Shown piece by piece: positions 43,489 through 52,610 of a stretch of 64,000 nt of DNA. The position numbers were made by a program, and so were the translations under genes. Position 1 is the stretch's first letter. Each line of letters begins with the position of its first letter. Under the pieces are notes generated by a model that ran no database searches, was not told the DNA's origin, and saw only the letters and a list, made by a program, of their open reading frames with translations. The DNA comes from Streptococcus suis. GTDB lineage: Bacteria > Bacillota > Bacilli > Lactobacillales > Streptococcaceae. The stretch spans positions 47,780 to 111,779 of the forward strand of contig NZ_JAMWEM010000008.1 of the NCBI RefSeq assembly GCF_024509525.1, written 5' to 3'.

Positions 43489-43854
43489 ATGACCAATCTT
43501 GGACAGCTCATTCACATGGAGCGAACAAAACGACAGGAATCTCAAGAAAACTTGGCAAAAGCGATTGGAGTGTCACGTCAAACTGTCTTAAACTGGGAAA
43601 AAGGTCGCACCTTACCTGATAGTGCCAGTCTAGTCGGTATTGCTCAACGTTATCAGCTCTCTTTTGACCAGTTAATTGGCTTACAAGTCAAGGCTAAGAA
43701 AAGTCGGGTCTGGATAAATTACCTGATTCTCCTAATCCTATTCAGTCTGGGTATCTTTGTTGGTGGTAACGCCACTCTCTTGCTTCCTTTCCTTATCGTT
43801 TTTTTCCTCATCGGCTTCCTTATCCAAGAACTCATGTTGACCAAATCTTTATAA
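43489..43854 (+). CDS. XRE-family regulator with two C-terminal membrane helices
   Basis: The 121-residue protein has a helix-turn-helix (about 5-60; RQESQENLAKAIGVSRQTVLNW) followed by two hydrophobic helices (about 78-97 and 99-116). This fusion is common in Firmicutes next to membrane or protease genes. It is followed 13 nt later by a CPBP-type protease gene, suggesting a two-gene operon. Target genes are unknown. AAGGAGG lies before the ATG. Confidence 0.85.
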   Translation: MTNLGQLIHMERTKRQESQENLAKAIGVSRQTVLNWEKGRTLPDSASLVGIAQRYQLSFDQLIGLQVKAKKSRVWINYLILLILFSLGIFVGGNATLLLPFLIVFFLIGFLIQELMLTKSL

Positions 43855-43867
43855 GCGAGGTCATCGT

Positions 43868-44515
43868 ATGATCAGAAAGGATAGGTTATTCATTGTATTT
43901 ATTGTTCTTGGTGTGCTTAATTTGCTACTCAAGCTTCACCGTTATTTAGATCTTCCCCCAACCTATAGTCTTTATTATCAGCTTGCTAGTTTTGTCTTGC
44001 TATTTGCACTTGGCATATACCACTATAGAAAGCTCCTTTGGACTGATTTTGGAAAAATGTGGAGCTGGAAACTGCTTTATCAATTCCCTTTGTTTTATCT
44101 TGCAGACTTTTTGGTCATGTATGGAGGAAGTTTTCTCCAATACTTGATAGTGAAATCATTCCATATCTCAGAAGGTATAGGCAATGTCACAGCAGTTAAT
44201 AAGATAAACCAAATCGTCCCACTTCCAATCTTTTTGCTGATAGTGGGAATCATCGGTCCAATTGTTGAAGAACTTTTTTATCGAAAATTTTTACAGGATA
44301 GTCTGAAAAATGTTTTAAATCCATGGTTTGCTATTGTCTTGCAAGGTCTCATTTTTGGCTTAGGGCATGCTAAATCTCTGGATAGTTCAGAAATTATCAA
44401 CACGATTCCCCAGATCTGTTCGGGTATTTACCTGGGTTATCTCTATCACAGAACAGGCAATCTTTGTTATCCGATGCTCGTTCATTGTGCAGGCAACCTA
44501 TCCGTCGGATATTGA
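43868..44515 (+). CDS. CPBP-family intramembrane metalloprotease (CAAX protease-like)
   Basis: The 215-residue protein has six or seven membrane helices and the CPBP/ABI catalytic motifs: GPIVEELFYRKFLQ (the EExxxR motif), FGLGHAKSLD (His) and a C-terminal LVHCAGN (His and Asn). Members are found in bacteriocin self-immunity and in unknown processing roles. It is paired with an XRE-membrane regulator. It lies 4.4 kb from the lanthipeptide module, beyond mutL, so a link to immunity is possible but not supported by operon structure. Confidence 0.85.
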   Translation: MIRKDRLFIVFIVLGVLNLLLKLHRYLDLPPTYSLYYQLASFVLLFALGIYHYRKLLWTDFGKMWSWKLLYQFPLFYLADFLVMYGGSFLQYLIVKSFHISEGIGNVTAVNKINQIVPLPIFLLIVGIIGPIVEELFYRKFLQDSLKNVLNPWFAIVLQGLIFGLGHAKSLDSSEIINTIPQICSGIYLGYLYHRTGNLCYPMLVHCAGNLSVGY

Positions 44516-44519
44516 AATT

Positions 44520-44549
44520 CAGCCTCGCTGTCAATAGCAAGGCTTTTAT
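44520..44549 (+). terminator. terminator after the CPBP protease gene
   Basis: AGCCT and AGGCT with an inner GCT/AGC pairing, followed by TTTAT. It is moderately strong. Confidence 0.55.
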
Positions 44550-44591
44550 GATACAATAATAGGACTAAATTAACATTGATAAGGAAAAAGT

Positions 44592-45182
44592 ATGTACGAC
44601 TATATCAAAGGAATTTTAACAAAAATCACTGCAAAGTATATTGTGGTAGAAACGCACGGAGTTGGCTATCTCTTGCAGGTAGCCAATCCCTACGTTTACT
44701 CTGGGCAGGTCCAGCAAGAAGTGACGGTCTATACGCATCAGGTGATTCGTGAAGATGCCCATTTGCTCTACGGATTTATGACTGAGGCTGAAAAATCTGT
44801 TTTCCTCAGTCTGATTTCTGTTTCAGGTATTGGTCCGACAACGGCTTTGGCAATTATTGCTGTTGATGATAATGACGGTCTGGTGCGTGCTATTGAGCAA
44901 AAAAATATTACTTATCTGACCAAGTTTCCAAAGATTGGGAAGAAAACAGCCCAGCAGATGATTTTGGACCTAGAAGGCAAGTTTGTCATGAGTGAAGAAG
45001 CAGGCCCTGTCCAACCAGTAGCACCTGCCAGTGAAAATATTGCCCTCGATGAAGCTATGGAAGCCATGGAAGCCCTTGGCTACCGTCCAGCCGAACTCAA
45101 GAAAATCAAGAAATTCTTTGACGGCACCAACGATACCGCAGAAAACTACATCAAGTCAGCACTTAAAATGCTGATGAAGTAA
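44592..45182 (+). CDS. ruvA: Holliday junction branch migration protein RuvA
   Basis: The 196-residue protein has the OB-fold domain I (1-62; [20 protein letters not shown]), the helix-hairpin-helix domain II ([31 protein letters not shown]) and the small domain III (about 148-196; [20 protein letters not shown]) that contacts RuvB. RuvA tetramers bind four-way junctions. ruvB is not adjacent, as usual in streptococci. Position after mutL is shared with other streptococci apart from the intervening XRE-CPBP pair. Confidence 0.95.
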   Translation: MYDYIKGILTKITAKYIVVETHGVGYLLQVANPYVYSGQVQQEVTVYTHQVIREDAHLLYGFMTEAEKSVFLSLISVSGIGPTTALAIIAVDDNDGLVRAIEQKNITYLTKFPKIGKKTAQQMILDLEGKFVMSEEAGPVQPVAPASENIALDEAMEAMEALGYRPAELKKIKKFFDGTNDTAENYIKSALKMLMK

Positions 45183-45184
45183 TA

Positions 45185-45454
45185 AGATACAAAGGACGTA
45201 AAGGACAAAGAGAAAATAGGAAACCTAACGCAGAGCTTTTAAGCTCTAGGCAGGTTTATCTTTTTCTCACAGTCCTTAGTCCGTGTTCAATTAACGTACC
45301 AGTATGATGGTTACTAAAGTAACTCATCATACTACGGCAATCGCTATTTGCGACTTGCCTAGGCACCTTACTAATTCGCCACAAAAATAATGTCGATTTT
45401 TGCGGCTCATGTCGTGTCCAGATACAAAGGACGTAAAGGATAAAGAGGAAATAG
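45185..45454. repeat. intergenic region with a 35-bp direct repeat and a long hairpin
   Basis: The 484-bp gap between ruvA and tag (45183-45666) holds two copies of a 35-bp repeat (45185-45219 and 45420-45454, 33 of 35 identical, core ACAAAGGACGTAAAGGA). Between them is a hairpin of GTATGATGGTTACT with AGTAACTCATCATAC (45302-45332, one bulge). I see no ORF with a ribosome binding site. It looks like a composite small repeat element. Confidence 0.5.
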
Positions 45455-45666
45455 ACGGCCGAACAGAAATTTTGCTAGAAATTTGCGTTGTGAGACCTCT
45501 GCAATGACAACTAGGTAAAAGGCGAGTTTTGACGAAGCCTTTTGCCAGATGTCAACTGCGTTATTCAGTGATACTCAGGATTGGGATTATGTTACGAAAA
45601 GTATCCAGTTGTCTCGAACTAACCTGTCAAAAGTGTTGAGTAAACCGTATGTGAAAAGGAGATGCT

Positions 45667-46221
45667 ATGTCCCGTTGTGCTTGGGTTAATCTAAATAATC
45701 CACTTTATATTGCTTACCATGATGAAGAATGGGGCAAGCCGCTACATGATGAGCAGGCTTTGTTTGAGTTGCTCTGCTTGGAGTCCTATCAAGCTGGCCT
45801 TTCTTGGGAAATTGTCCTCACCAAACGCCAGGCTTTTCGCTCTGCTTTTTTCGACTACGATGTCCAAAAGGTCGCAACCATGACGGATAGCCAGTTAGAT
45901 AACCTTCTGGCCAATTCAGACATCATTCGCCACAAGGCCAAGCTATACGCCACCCGCACCAATGCTCAGGCTTTTCTTCGAGTACAGGAGGAGTTTGGTA
46001 GTTTTGATGATTATCTTTGGGCTTGGGTGGACTTTACACCGCTTGTCAACCCTATCAAGTCATTCCGAGAGTTGCCGACCAAAAATGACCTGTCCGAACG
46101 CCTGTCCAAAGATTTGAAAAAACGAGGCTTCAAATTTGTCGGTCCTGTCTGTGTTTATTCCTATTTACAGGCGGCGGGTCTTTTAAATGAACACGAGGTA
46201 TCGTGTGAGTGGAGGTTATAA
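45667..46221 (+). CDS. tag: DNA-3-methyladenine glycosylase I (Tag)
   Basis: The 184-residue protein has the Tag fold with the N-terminal zinc ligand Cys4 (MSRCAWVNLNNPLYIAYHD, with His18), the catalytic Glu and pocket residues of HDEEWGKPLHDEQALFELL and ESYQAGLSWEIVLTKRQAF, and the last zinc ligands near LLNEHEVSCEW. It removes 3-methyladenine from alkylated DNA. AAGGAG precedes the ATG. The gene lies upstream of cinA-recA in a DNA-repair neighbourhood. Confidence 0.94.
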   Translation: MSRCAWVNLNNPLYIAYHDEEWGKPLHDEQALFELLCLESYQAGLSWEIVLTKRQAFRSAFFDYDVQKVATMTDSQLDNLLANSDIIRHKAKLYATRTNAQAFLRVQEEFGSFDDYLWAWVDFTPLVNPIKSFRELPTKNDLSERLSKDLKKRGFKFVGPVCVYSYLQAAGLLNEHEVSCEWRL

Positions 46222-46330
46222 GCGGTATCTGATAGAAGTCAATCCAGACTTAACTTGCCTACTAGGATCTCTTGGCATTCAGGAGATTTTTGACGTTTTA
46301 TGATACAATGAACGGGATTTGCAAACCAAT

Positions 46331-46338
46331 TACGAACT
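46331..46338 (+). promoter_or_regulatory. candidate competence (CIN/com) box before cinA
   Basis: TACGAACT, 41 nt before the cinA start, matches 6 of 8 bases of the streptococcal ComX box TACGAATA. cinA-recA are late competence genes in other streptococci, so position is right, but the match is imperfect. Confidence 0.35.
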
Positions 46339-46378
46339 AATAAGATAAGCGGGCAACCGCAATCGAAAAAGGAGGACT

Positions 46379-47581
46379 ATGAAAGCAGAACTCATTGCCG
46401 TCGGCACGGAAATTTTGACGGGGCAGATTGTCAATACTAATGCTCAGTTTCTTTCGGAGAAATGTGCAGAGCTGGGAATCGATGTCTATTTCCACACAGC
46501 TGTTGGAGATAATGCAAACAGGCTACTGTCTGTTTTGGAGGTCGCTCGCCAACGCAGTGATTTGGTTATCTTATGTGGTGGATTAGGTCCAACGGAAGAT
46601 GACTTGACCAAGCAGACCTTGGCAACCTTCCTAGGAAAAGACCTGATCTTTGACGAACAGGCTATGGCAAAATTAGACCGCTTCTTTGCCAGTCGACCAG
46701 GTCGTGTTCGCACACCCAATAACGAACGCCAGGCCCAAATCGTTGCGGGCAGTCAGCCCTTACAAAATCCGACAGGGCTTGCTGTTGGCGGTTTGATTGA
46801 GCAAGCAGGCGTGACCTATGTTGTCTTGCCTGGTCCACCTAGTGAGCTCAAGGCCATGTTTACAGAAAGTTTACAGCCTTTGCTCAGTCAGTCAAGCCAG
46901 CGGCTCTACTCTCGCGTCCTTCGTTTCTTTGGAATTGGAGAAAGTCAGTTGGTTACTCTGCTGGCAGATTTGATTGACCAGCAAACCGATCCGACCTTGG
47001 CTCCTTATGCCAAGACCGGTGAGGTGACCCTCCGTCTTTCTACCAAGGCTGCTAGTCAGGACGAAGCGACTGCCAAGCTAGACCAACTCGAGACGGAGAT
47101 TGTCCAAAGGGAAAGCCTATCGGATTATCTATACGGTTATGGGGAAGACAATAGCCTAGAAAAAGTTGTGGCAGCGGGCTTAGTGGAGCAGGATTTGAGT
47201 CTAGCGATTGTTGAAAATATGACGGCTGGATTGGTTCAGGCGGAATTGACAGCAGCTTTACAAGGTCGTCAATTTTACCGAGGCGGGCGGATAGATCCGA
47301 CGGCTCAAGCTAGTCGAGATGCTGCGGCGGAGCTAGCTATGGGAGAAAGGCAGAACAGACAGGCTGATTTGGGATTGGCAGTTTTGGTTGCTATGAAACC
47401 CGAGTCACAAGTAGACAATGCTTTGGTCACTCTTTACTTATCTTTGGCAAGGGCGGAAGGCTTGGTCGAAGAAGTGGTGGAACTGGGAGGCTACTCTTGG
47501 CAGCACCTGCGTCAAATTGTGTCCTTGCAAGCCCTCAATTTCGTACGAAAAACTTTGTCAAATAGCAAAAGTTTGCTATAA
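46379..47581 (+). CDS. cinA: competence/damage-inducible protein CinA
   Basis: The 400-residue protein has the N-terminal MoaB/MogA-like COG1058 domain (about 1-170; MKAELIAVGTEILTGQIVNTN, LCGGLGPTEDDLTKQTLA, VLPGPPSELKAMF). A middle KH-like segment follows, then the C-terminal CinA amidase domain (about 255-395). In the last domain the usual Glu-Ser-x-Thr-x-Gly nucleophile motif reads ENMTAG, so the catalytic Ser is replaced by Asn, and downstream pocket residues are also divergent; nicotinamide mononucleotide amidase activity is probably lost. It is 28 nt upstream of recA and likely cotranscribed in competence. Confidence 0.9.
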   Translation: MKAELIAVGTEILTGQIVNTNAQFLSEKCAELGIDVYFHTAVGDNANRLLSVLEVARQRSDLVILCGGLGPTEDDLTKQTLATFLGKDLIFDEQAMAKLDRFFASRPGRVRTPNNERQAQIVAGSQPLQNPTGLAVGGLIEQAGVTYVVLPGPPSELKAMFTESLQPLLSQSSQRLYSRVLRFFGIGESQLVTLLADLIDQQTDPTLAPYAKTGEVTLRLSTKAASQDEATAKLDQLETEIVQRESLSDYLYGYGEDNSLEKVVAAGLVEQDLSLAIVENMTAGLVQAELTAALQGRQFYRGGRIDPTAQASRDAAAELAMGERQNRQADLGLAVLVAMKPESQVDNALVTLYLSLARAEGLVEEVVELGGYSWQHLRQIVSLQALNFVRKTLSNSKSLL

Positions 47582-47582
47582 T
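47555..47582 (+). promoter_or_regulatory. recA promoter inside the end of cinA
   Basis: TTGTCA (47555-47560), a 16-nt spacer and TATAAT (47577-47582), which overlaps the cinA stop codon. It gives recA a basal promoter independent of competence. A TACGAAAA at 47544-47551 (7 of 8 to the com box) lies just upstream. Confidence 0.6.
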
Positions 47583-47609
47583 GGATTGATTAGAAAATAG
47601 GAGAAAAAA

Positions 47610-48743
47610 ATGGCAAAAAAACCAAGTAAAAATCTAGATGATATTACAAAAAAATTCGGTGATGAGCGCAAGAAGGCACTTGACGATGCTTTGAAAAACA
47701 TCGAAAAAGACTTCGGTAAGGGTGCAATCATGCGACTTGGTGAGCGGGCTGAGCAAAAAGTGCAAGTAATGAGCTCAGGAAGCTTGTCTATCGACATTGC
47801 TCTGGGTGCAGGTGGCTATCCGAAAGGTCGTATCATTGAAATCTACGGACCAGAATCTTCAGGTAAGACGACAGTTGCTCTCCATGCTGTTGCTCAGGCT
47901 CAAAAAGAAGGTGGTATTGCAGCCTTTATCGATGCGGAGCATGCTTTGGATCCTGCCTACGCTGCAGCTCTTGGTGTCAACATTGATGAGTTGCTCTTGT
48001 CACAGCCTGACTCTGGAGAGCAGGGCCTTGAAATCGCAGGGAAGTTGATTGACTCTGGAGCTGTGGATTTGGTCGTAGTGGACTCGGTTGCAGCTCTTGT
48101 ACCACGCGCAGAGATTGACGGAGATATCGGAGATAGCCACGTTGGTTTGCAGGCTCGTATGATGAGCCAAGCCATGCGGAAGCTCGGTGCTTCTATCAAC
48201 AAGACCAAGACCGTTGCGATTTTCATCAATCAATTGCGTGAAAAAGTAGGCGTTATGTTTGGGAACCCCGAAACAACCCCTGGTGGACGTGCGCTTAAAT
48301 TCTATGCATCTGTTCGTATGGATGTACGTGGGAACACACAAATCAAGGGAACAGGAGACCAGAAAGACCAAAATGTTGGTAAGGAAACCAAGGTAAAAAT
48401 TGTCAAAAACAAGGTCGCTCCTCCGTTTAAGGAAGCTGTCGTGGAAATCATGTACGGCGAAGGAATTTCGCAAACTGGTGAATTGATTGAAATCGGAAGC
48501 AAGCTGGGTATTATCAAAAAAGCTGGTGCCTGGTATTCTTACAACGACGAGAAAATCGGTCAAGGATCTGAAAACGCCAAGAAATACTTGGCAGAAAATC
48601 CAGAAGTATTTACAGAAATTGACCGCAAAATTCGTGTGCATTATGGCTTGATTGAAGATACAGAGGCGCCTGTTGTGGAAGAGGTTGCTGAAAGCCAAGA
48701 TGTTGTCCTAGATTTGGATGGCGGTATCGAATTAGAAGATTAA
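47610..48743 (+). CDS. recA: recombinase RecA
   Basis: The 377-residue protein is a complete RecA: N-terminal helix, ATPase core with Walker A GPESSGKT (about 79-86), Walker [14 protein letters not shown]1/L2 DNA-binding loops (the second around [20 protein letters not shown]), and the usual acidic C-terminal tail. It forms the filament for strand exchange in repair and transformation. GGAGA precedes the ATG. A terminator follows 6 nt after the stop. Confidence 0.98.
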   Translation: MAKKPSKNLDDITKKFGDERKKALDDALKNIEKDFGKGAIMRLGERAEQKVQVMSSGSLSIDIALGAGGYPKGRIIEIYGPESSGKTTVALHAVAQAQKEGGIAAFIDAEHALDPAYAAALGVNIDELLLSQPDSGEQGLEIAGKLIDSGAVDLVVVDSVAALVPRAEIDGDIGDSHVGLQARMMSQAMRKLGASINKTKTVAIFINQLREKVGVMFGNPETTPGGRALKFYASVRMDVRGNTQIKGTGDQKDQNVGKETKVKIVKNKVAPPFKEAVVEIMYGEGISQTGELIEIGSKLGIIKKAGAWYSYNDEKIGQGSENAKKYLAENPEVFTEIDRKIRVHYGLIEDTEAPVVEEVAESQDVVLDLDGGIELED

Positions 48744-48748
48744 CAAGC

Positions 48749-48777
48749 AGTCTGGAGAGAAATTTCCAGACTTTTTT
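48749..48777 (+). terminator. recA terminator
   Basis: AGTCTGG and CCAGACT with a 10-nt loop, followed by six T. Confidence 0.85.
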
Positions 48778-48936
48778 GGTGAAATTTGGTCAAAGAAAGG
48801 GAAAAATACTAAAGATATCCTAAAAATTTTCCTAAAAATTTTGAAGGTTTTTCTCAAAATAGGTCTTCCGACTGAGCAAATATGTGGTATAATGGACTAT
48901 AATGTGTTTATGAAGATGTAGCAAAGGAGAGCCTAC

Positions 48937-49335
48937 ATGATTAAAATCTATACAGTGTCAAGCTGTACTTCTTGTAAAAAAGCAAAGAATTGGCTCAATG
49001 CCCACCAGTTATCGTACAACGAGCATAACTTAGGGAAAGAAGCCATTACAAAAGAAGAAATTTTGAATATTTTGACCAAGACAGAGAATGGAATTGCGAG
49101 CATCGTGTCCTCAAAAAATCGCTATGCAAAAAGTTTAGAATGCGATATTGAGGAACTGAGCGTTAACGAAGTAATTGACTTAATTACTGCTAATCCGCGT
49201 ATTCTGAAAAGTCCGATTCTGATTGACGAAAAACGGTTGCAGGTCGGCTACAAGGAAGATGACATTCGTGCGTTTCTGCCACGCTCTGTTCGCAATGTTG
49301 AAAATGCTCAAGCTCGTATGAGAGCGGCGCTATAA
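48937..49335 (+). CDS. spx: transcriptional regulator Spx
   Basis: The 132-residue ArsC-like protein has the redox switch CTSC (Cys10, Cys13) in VSSCTSCKKAKNWL and the Spx central helix region, with a C-terminal ENAQARMRAAL. Spx binds the RNA polymerase alpha C-terminal domain and reprograms transcription under thiol stress. An extended -10 promoter (TG-G-TATAAT, 48885-48893) and AAGGAG lie upstream. Streptococci carry two Spx proteins; which one this is (SpxA1 or SpxA2) is not decided here. Location after recA is shared with other streptococci. Confidence 0.93.
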   Translation: MIKIYTVSSCTSCKKAKNWLNAHQLSYNEHNLGKEAITKEEILNILTKTENGIASIVSSKNRYAKSLECDIEELSVNEVIDLITANPRILKSPILIDEKRLQVGYKEDDIRAFLPRSVRNVENAQARMRAAL

Positions 49336-49340
49336 GAAGG

Positions 49341-49360
49341 AGTCCGGTAGGACTTTTTTT
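49341..49360 (+). terminator. spx terminator
   Basis: AGTCC, loop GGTA, GGACT, then seven T. It lies shortly before the IS200/IS605 remnant. Confidence 0.7.
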
Positions 49361-49404
49361 ATTATGGCTTCGAGCCAGTTTTTCTCGTAGAGAAAAACAA
49401 GAAA

Positions 49405-50149
49405 ACCACCAGCTATGCTGGTGGCTGACAAGGCTTCGAGCGTCCATTTCTTTTTCCTGTTATAATCTCTTGTTCAGGTTAGATAAGGAGGAGTAAACTA
49501 GTCCAGTGGACTAGTTTAGCATGGCTAAAACCCGTTACAGTTTATCACATACCAAATGGATGTGCTCTATCACATCGTTTTCACACCTAAGTACCGGAGA
49601 AAATCTATTTACTACCAAATTAGACAGGACTTCATTGCTATTTTCCGTCATCTATGTCCATACAAAGGCGTGGAAATCATTGAGGGACACATGATGCCAG
49701 ACCATGTTCCTATGCTTGTCTTGATACCTCCGAAACTTTCGATTTCCGATTTTATGGGATCGTTGAAAAGCAAAAGTGCTCTAATGATATTTGATAAACA
49801 TGCCAATTTAAAATATAAGTACGGGAATCGATCTTTTGGACTAGAGGCTACTATGTTAGTACCGTTGGGCTGAACGAAAAGATAGTTGCGAAATATATTC
49901 GCGAGTAAACAACTAATCTGGGAGATTAGTTGTTCAATGACATTGTACTTGATTCTTGAGTGTCAAAGAGTATGAAGCTCCATTTTCAGATGGCAGTTTT
50001 AGAACGAGATAAAAGTCCGTTGTTACGGGCATTAGTCAAGTAATTATAGCACTAACCTGAACGAAGTTCAGCGAACGTCTTTAGACGTCGATGGAGAGAA
50101 ACGGCTTATAGCCGGTGTACAAGCCACCCGTTTTCATGGGTGGTTATGA
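49405..50149 (+). mobile_element. IS200/IS605-family insertion sequence, decayed
   Basis: The left side has the hairpin ACCACCAGC-TAT-GCTGGTGG (about 49414-49434). The right side has GCCACCCGTTTTCATGGGTGG and ends near TTATGAC (50149), both typical subterminal structures of this family. A hairpin AACTAGTCC/GGACTAGTTT overlaps the transposase ribosome binding site, and CAACTAATCT/AGATTAGTTG follows the transposase stop. The exact ends are estimated. The transposase gene carries several frameshifts, so the copy is inactive. Confidence 0.75.
49521..49908 (+). pseudogene. tnpA: IS200/IS605 Y1 transposase TnpA, frameshifted
   Basis: The frame opens MAKTRYSLSHTKWMC. A 1-bp loss near 49563 shifts it to LYHIVFTPKYRRKSIYYQIR. 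The rest shows the conserved HUH-type region VEIIEGHMMPDHV (normally HxH: here the second His is present in DHV) followed by SDFMGSLKSKSALMIF. A second shift near 49838 leads to GYYVSTVGLNEKIVAKYIRE, after which a stop ends the gene early. The catalytic Tyr region (Tyr-Val-Ser-Thr) is visible only after correcting the frame. Confidence 0.8.
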
Positions 50150-51189
50150 CTGATGGAACTACGATTGCAGACTATACTCTTGTAACAATCGGTGGTCAGA
50201 CGGTTACGCCTTCAGGCGTTCGTACTTTTACAGGCTATGATTATTCTTCGACAACAGCTGCTCAGGCAACTGTTGAGCAGGCACCTGGGACAGTTCATCT
50301 ATTTTCGAAAATTGACTCAGGTATGGATGCACTTAAAGTTAAATCACTTGCAACTGTTGTTGATTCAGATGGTTCCGTTACGAAGGGTTTGTACATTGTT
50401 GATCCTGCTTACACAGGTACATTAGACTGGTCAGGTACCAATACAGATGGCTTTATTAAAATTCTTGAGACCAGTACGCTGAACGCTCGAAATGATTCGG
50501 GTTATTCATGGAATACGTCAAGTACCATAACAGCTAACTATACTACTGATACCTATAAGGGTAAAGAAATCATGGTCTTTTATACAAGCCCAGATGGTCT
50601 CTACCGATTGGTTGGTCAATTTTCAGGAGATGATTCTACAGGTGGGACTTATGGTCGTATATTCCTAGGTGTACAAATTTGGTCGACTGAAAATACAGGT
50701 AGTACAGAATACAAATGGTTAGGATCAGCTGATTCATTTGTTAATAATGGACACGTGCCTCTAGGTGTTCAGATTTATCTACGTAATACCTATTATGCAA
50801 ATACTAATGAGACAGTTCATTGGTACACTGTGAATACTTCAGAGTCGGTGTCGCTATCAAACTCGAATTCCCTCTCTCTTTCTGAGTCTAACTCTGAATC
50901 GGTATCTAACTCAGAGTCAGTATCAAATTCTGAATCTGTTTCAAGTTCAGAATCTGCTTCAGAGGCAGTCAGTGAGTCAAACTCAGAATCCGTTTCGCTT
51001 TCCGAATCTATCAGCGAGTCAGTGTCTGCATCTGAGTCCCTTTCAGAGGTACTGGGTTCTGAAAGTCAAAACCCAACTAAACGTCTCTTACCAAAAACAG
51101 GTGAGGACAGCAGCCAGGCTTTGACCCTTGCAGGAGCAGGATTGTTGTTGGGAGCTCTCTATAAACGTTCTAAAAAGAAGACAAGGTAG
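50140..51189 (+). pseudogene. LPxTG-anchored serine-rich surface protein, N-terminal part missing
   Basis: The frame begins at the right end of the IS element and has no signal peptide, ribosome binding site or promoter. It encodes about 240 residues of a beta-rich adhesin region (with the MUB- or GbpC-like repeats LFSKIDSGMDALKVKS, LSLSESNSES). A short serine-rich repeat (SESVSNSESVSSSE-type) and a complete sorting signal follow: LPKTG, hydrophobic helix, KRSKKKTR tail. The 5' part is not on the other side of the IS, so it was lost by deletion. Complete members are cell-wall adhesins. Confidence 0.82.
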
Positions 51190-51245
51190 ACGAATCCTAA
51201 TAAGATAAACTAGTTTATTGAATTAGCCCTCGGGATAAATCAAAT

Positions 51246-51264
51246 GGCCCCTAAAAAGTTAGAA
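51246..51264. mobile_element. probable terminal fragment of an IS3-type element
   Basis: GGCCCCTAAAAAGTTAGAA resembles the terminal inverted repeat of streptococcal IS3-family elements (CCCC-TAAAAAGTTAGA). No transposase frame accompanies it. The surrounding 51190-51440 shows no gene. Confidence 0.4.
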
Positions 51265-51440
51265 CAAGATTTAACGGTAGGGATCAGTATAGATTTATCA
51301 CGGGGCTTTTTGTAGCTATTTAGATAAAACAGAACCGTCATTGAGCATGACAAACGCATGAGGATAGTTTTGTTTTTGGCAAGCAAAAATCATAACCAAA
51401 CATCAATCAAAGTAGTACACTAGAATAGAGGTGAACTACA

Positions 51441-51740
51441 ATGATTGATTTTCTTTTATCCATAGAAGAGCTCAAAGAAGAGTACGATAGCCGTCAAGCA
51501 TGGAAAATCCGCTATCCCTTATCGACTATTCTCTTTCTAGTTTTCGTTTGTCAAATGGCGGGGACTGAAACGTGGAAAGAGATGGAAGATTTCATAGAAA
51601 TGAACGACTCTGTCTTGGGAGAGTACGTTGACTTGAGTGTCGGTTGTCCTTCTCATGACGCCGTGGAACGTGTTGTGAGTATGGTCAATCCGGATTTATT
51701 AAAAGAACAGAAACTGTCCTTCGAAGCCTCTTCAGAATAG
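51441..51740 (+). pseudogene. ISAs1-family transposase, N-terminal fragment
   Basis: The 99-residue frame starts MIDFLLSIEELKEEYDSRQA and carries the DDE_Tnp_1-associated region (ILFLVFVCQMAGTETWKEME, CPSHDAVERVVSMVNPD) of ISAs1-family transposases. It stops after KLSFEASSE, where a complete enzyme would continue into the DDE domain. The remaining ~75% is absent. It lies in the IS-rich strip between spx and ireB. Confidence 0.85.
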
Positions 51741-51852
51741 GTGACAGAACATGACAAACCAATCTTTCTACTCATTCAAAAATTCTCCCAAGGCACAAAA
51801 AAGGCTAGAGAAATTTTTCATGCGTACGGCGTGGTATACTAGTAGCAATTCA

Positions 51853-51881
51853 TTGAAATTTGATTTAAACTATGCTATAAT
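51853..51881 (+). promoter_or_regulatory. ireB operon promoter
   Basis: TTGAAA (51853-51858), a 17-nt spacer and TATAAT (51876-51881). It starts the ireB-ruvX-DUF1292 transcript. Confidence 0.7.
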
Positions 51882-51914
51882 AGACCGAATAAGATAAAGA
51901 AGGAAGGTGTAAGT

Positions 51915-52181
51915 ATGGGATTCACAGAAGAAACTGTTCGTTTTCGTCTAGACGATTCAAACAAAAAAGAAATTAGCGAAACTTTGACCAATGTTTACCG
52001 ATCGCTAGACGACAAGGGTTATAATCCAATTAACCAAATTGTCGGTTATGTATTAAGTGGAGATCCTGCTTATATCCCACGTTATAATGATGCCCGAAAC
52101 CAAATTCGCCGTTATGAACGCGATGAGATCGTAGAGGAATTGGTTCGCTTTTACTTAAAGAATAATGGGATTGACTTTTGA
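51915..52181 (+). CDS. ireB: IreB family regulatory phosphoprotein (UPF0297)
   Basis: The 88-residue protein matches the IreB/YrzL family over its length ([60 protein letters not shown]). In Enterococcus IreB is a substrate of the PASTA kinase IreK and influences cephalosporin resistance. The N-terminal Thr residues before VRFRLDD are the known phosphosite region. It overlaps ruvX by one base (TGATG). AAGGAAGG precedes the ATG. Confidence 0.93.
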   Translation: MGFTEETVRFRLDDSNKKEISETLTNVYRSLDDKGYNPINQIVGYVLSGDPAYIPRYNDARNQIRRYERDEIVEELVRFYLKNNGIDF

Positions 52182-52600
52182 TGAGGATAATGGGGTTAGA
52201 TGTCGGTTCAAAAACAGTCGGAGTAGCCATATCGGATCCCTTAGGTTTCACGGCACAAGGGATAGAGATTGTTTCGATTGATGAAGATAAAGGCTTATTT
52301 GGTTTTGAACGCATTGCGGAGCTAGTCAAGGAATACCGCGTAGAAAAATTTGTTGTTGGTCTGCCAAAGAATATGAACAATACTAGTGGTCCTCGGGTTG
52401 AAGCAAGTCAATATTACGGGAATCAACTGACAGAACTATTTGGCTTACCGGTGGAATATCAGGATGAACGCTTGACAACTGTTGCAGCTGAGCGCATGCT
52501 AGTTGAGCAGGCAGACATCAGTAGAAGCAAACGTAAAAAAGTTATTGATAAATTAGCTGCTCAGCTAATCTTACAAAATTATTTGGATAGAACATTTTAA
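52181..52600 (+). CDS. ruvX: Holliday junction resolvase-like protein RuvX (YqgF)
   Basis: The 139-residue RNase H-fold protein opens [20 protein letters not shown], giving the first catalytic Asp. It continues [30 protein letters not shown] (Glu/Asp) and a C-terminal [14 protein letters not shown] with the last acidic residue. Members help process rRNA or resolve junctions. The start codon overlaps the ireB stop. The ireB-ruvX-DUF1292 trio is a conserved Firmicute cluster. Confidence 0.94.
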   Translation: MRIMGLDVGSKTVGVAISDPLGFTAQGIEIVSIDEDKGLFGFERIAELVKEYRVEKFVVGLPKNMNNTSGPRVEASQYYGNQLTELFGLPVEYQDERLTTVAAERMLVEQADISRSKRKKVIDKLAAQLILQNYLDRTF

Positions 52601-52610
52601 GGAGTAACAA

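Noticed and set aside
49380..49440. CRISPR or toxin-antitoxin signal near the spx downstream hairpins
   Set aside because: The hairpin belongs to the left end of the IS200/IS605 remnant; there is no repeat-spacer pattern.
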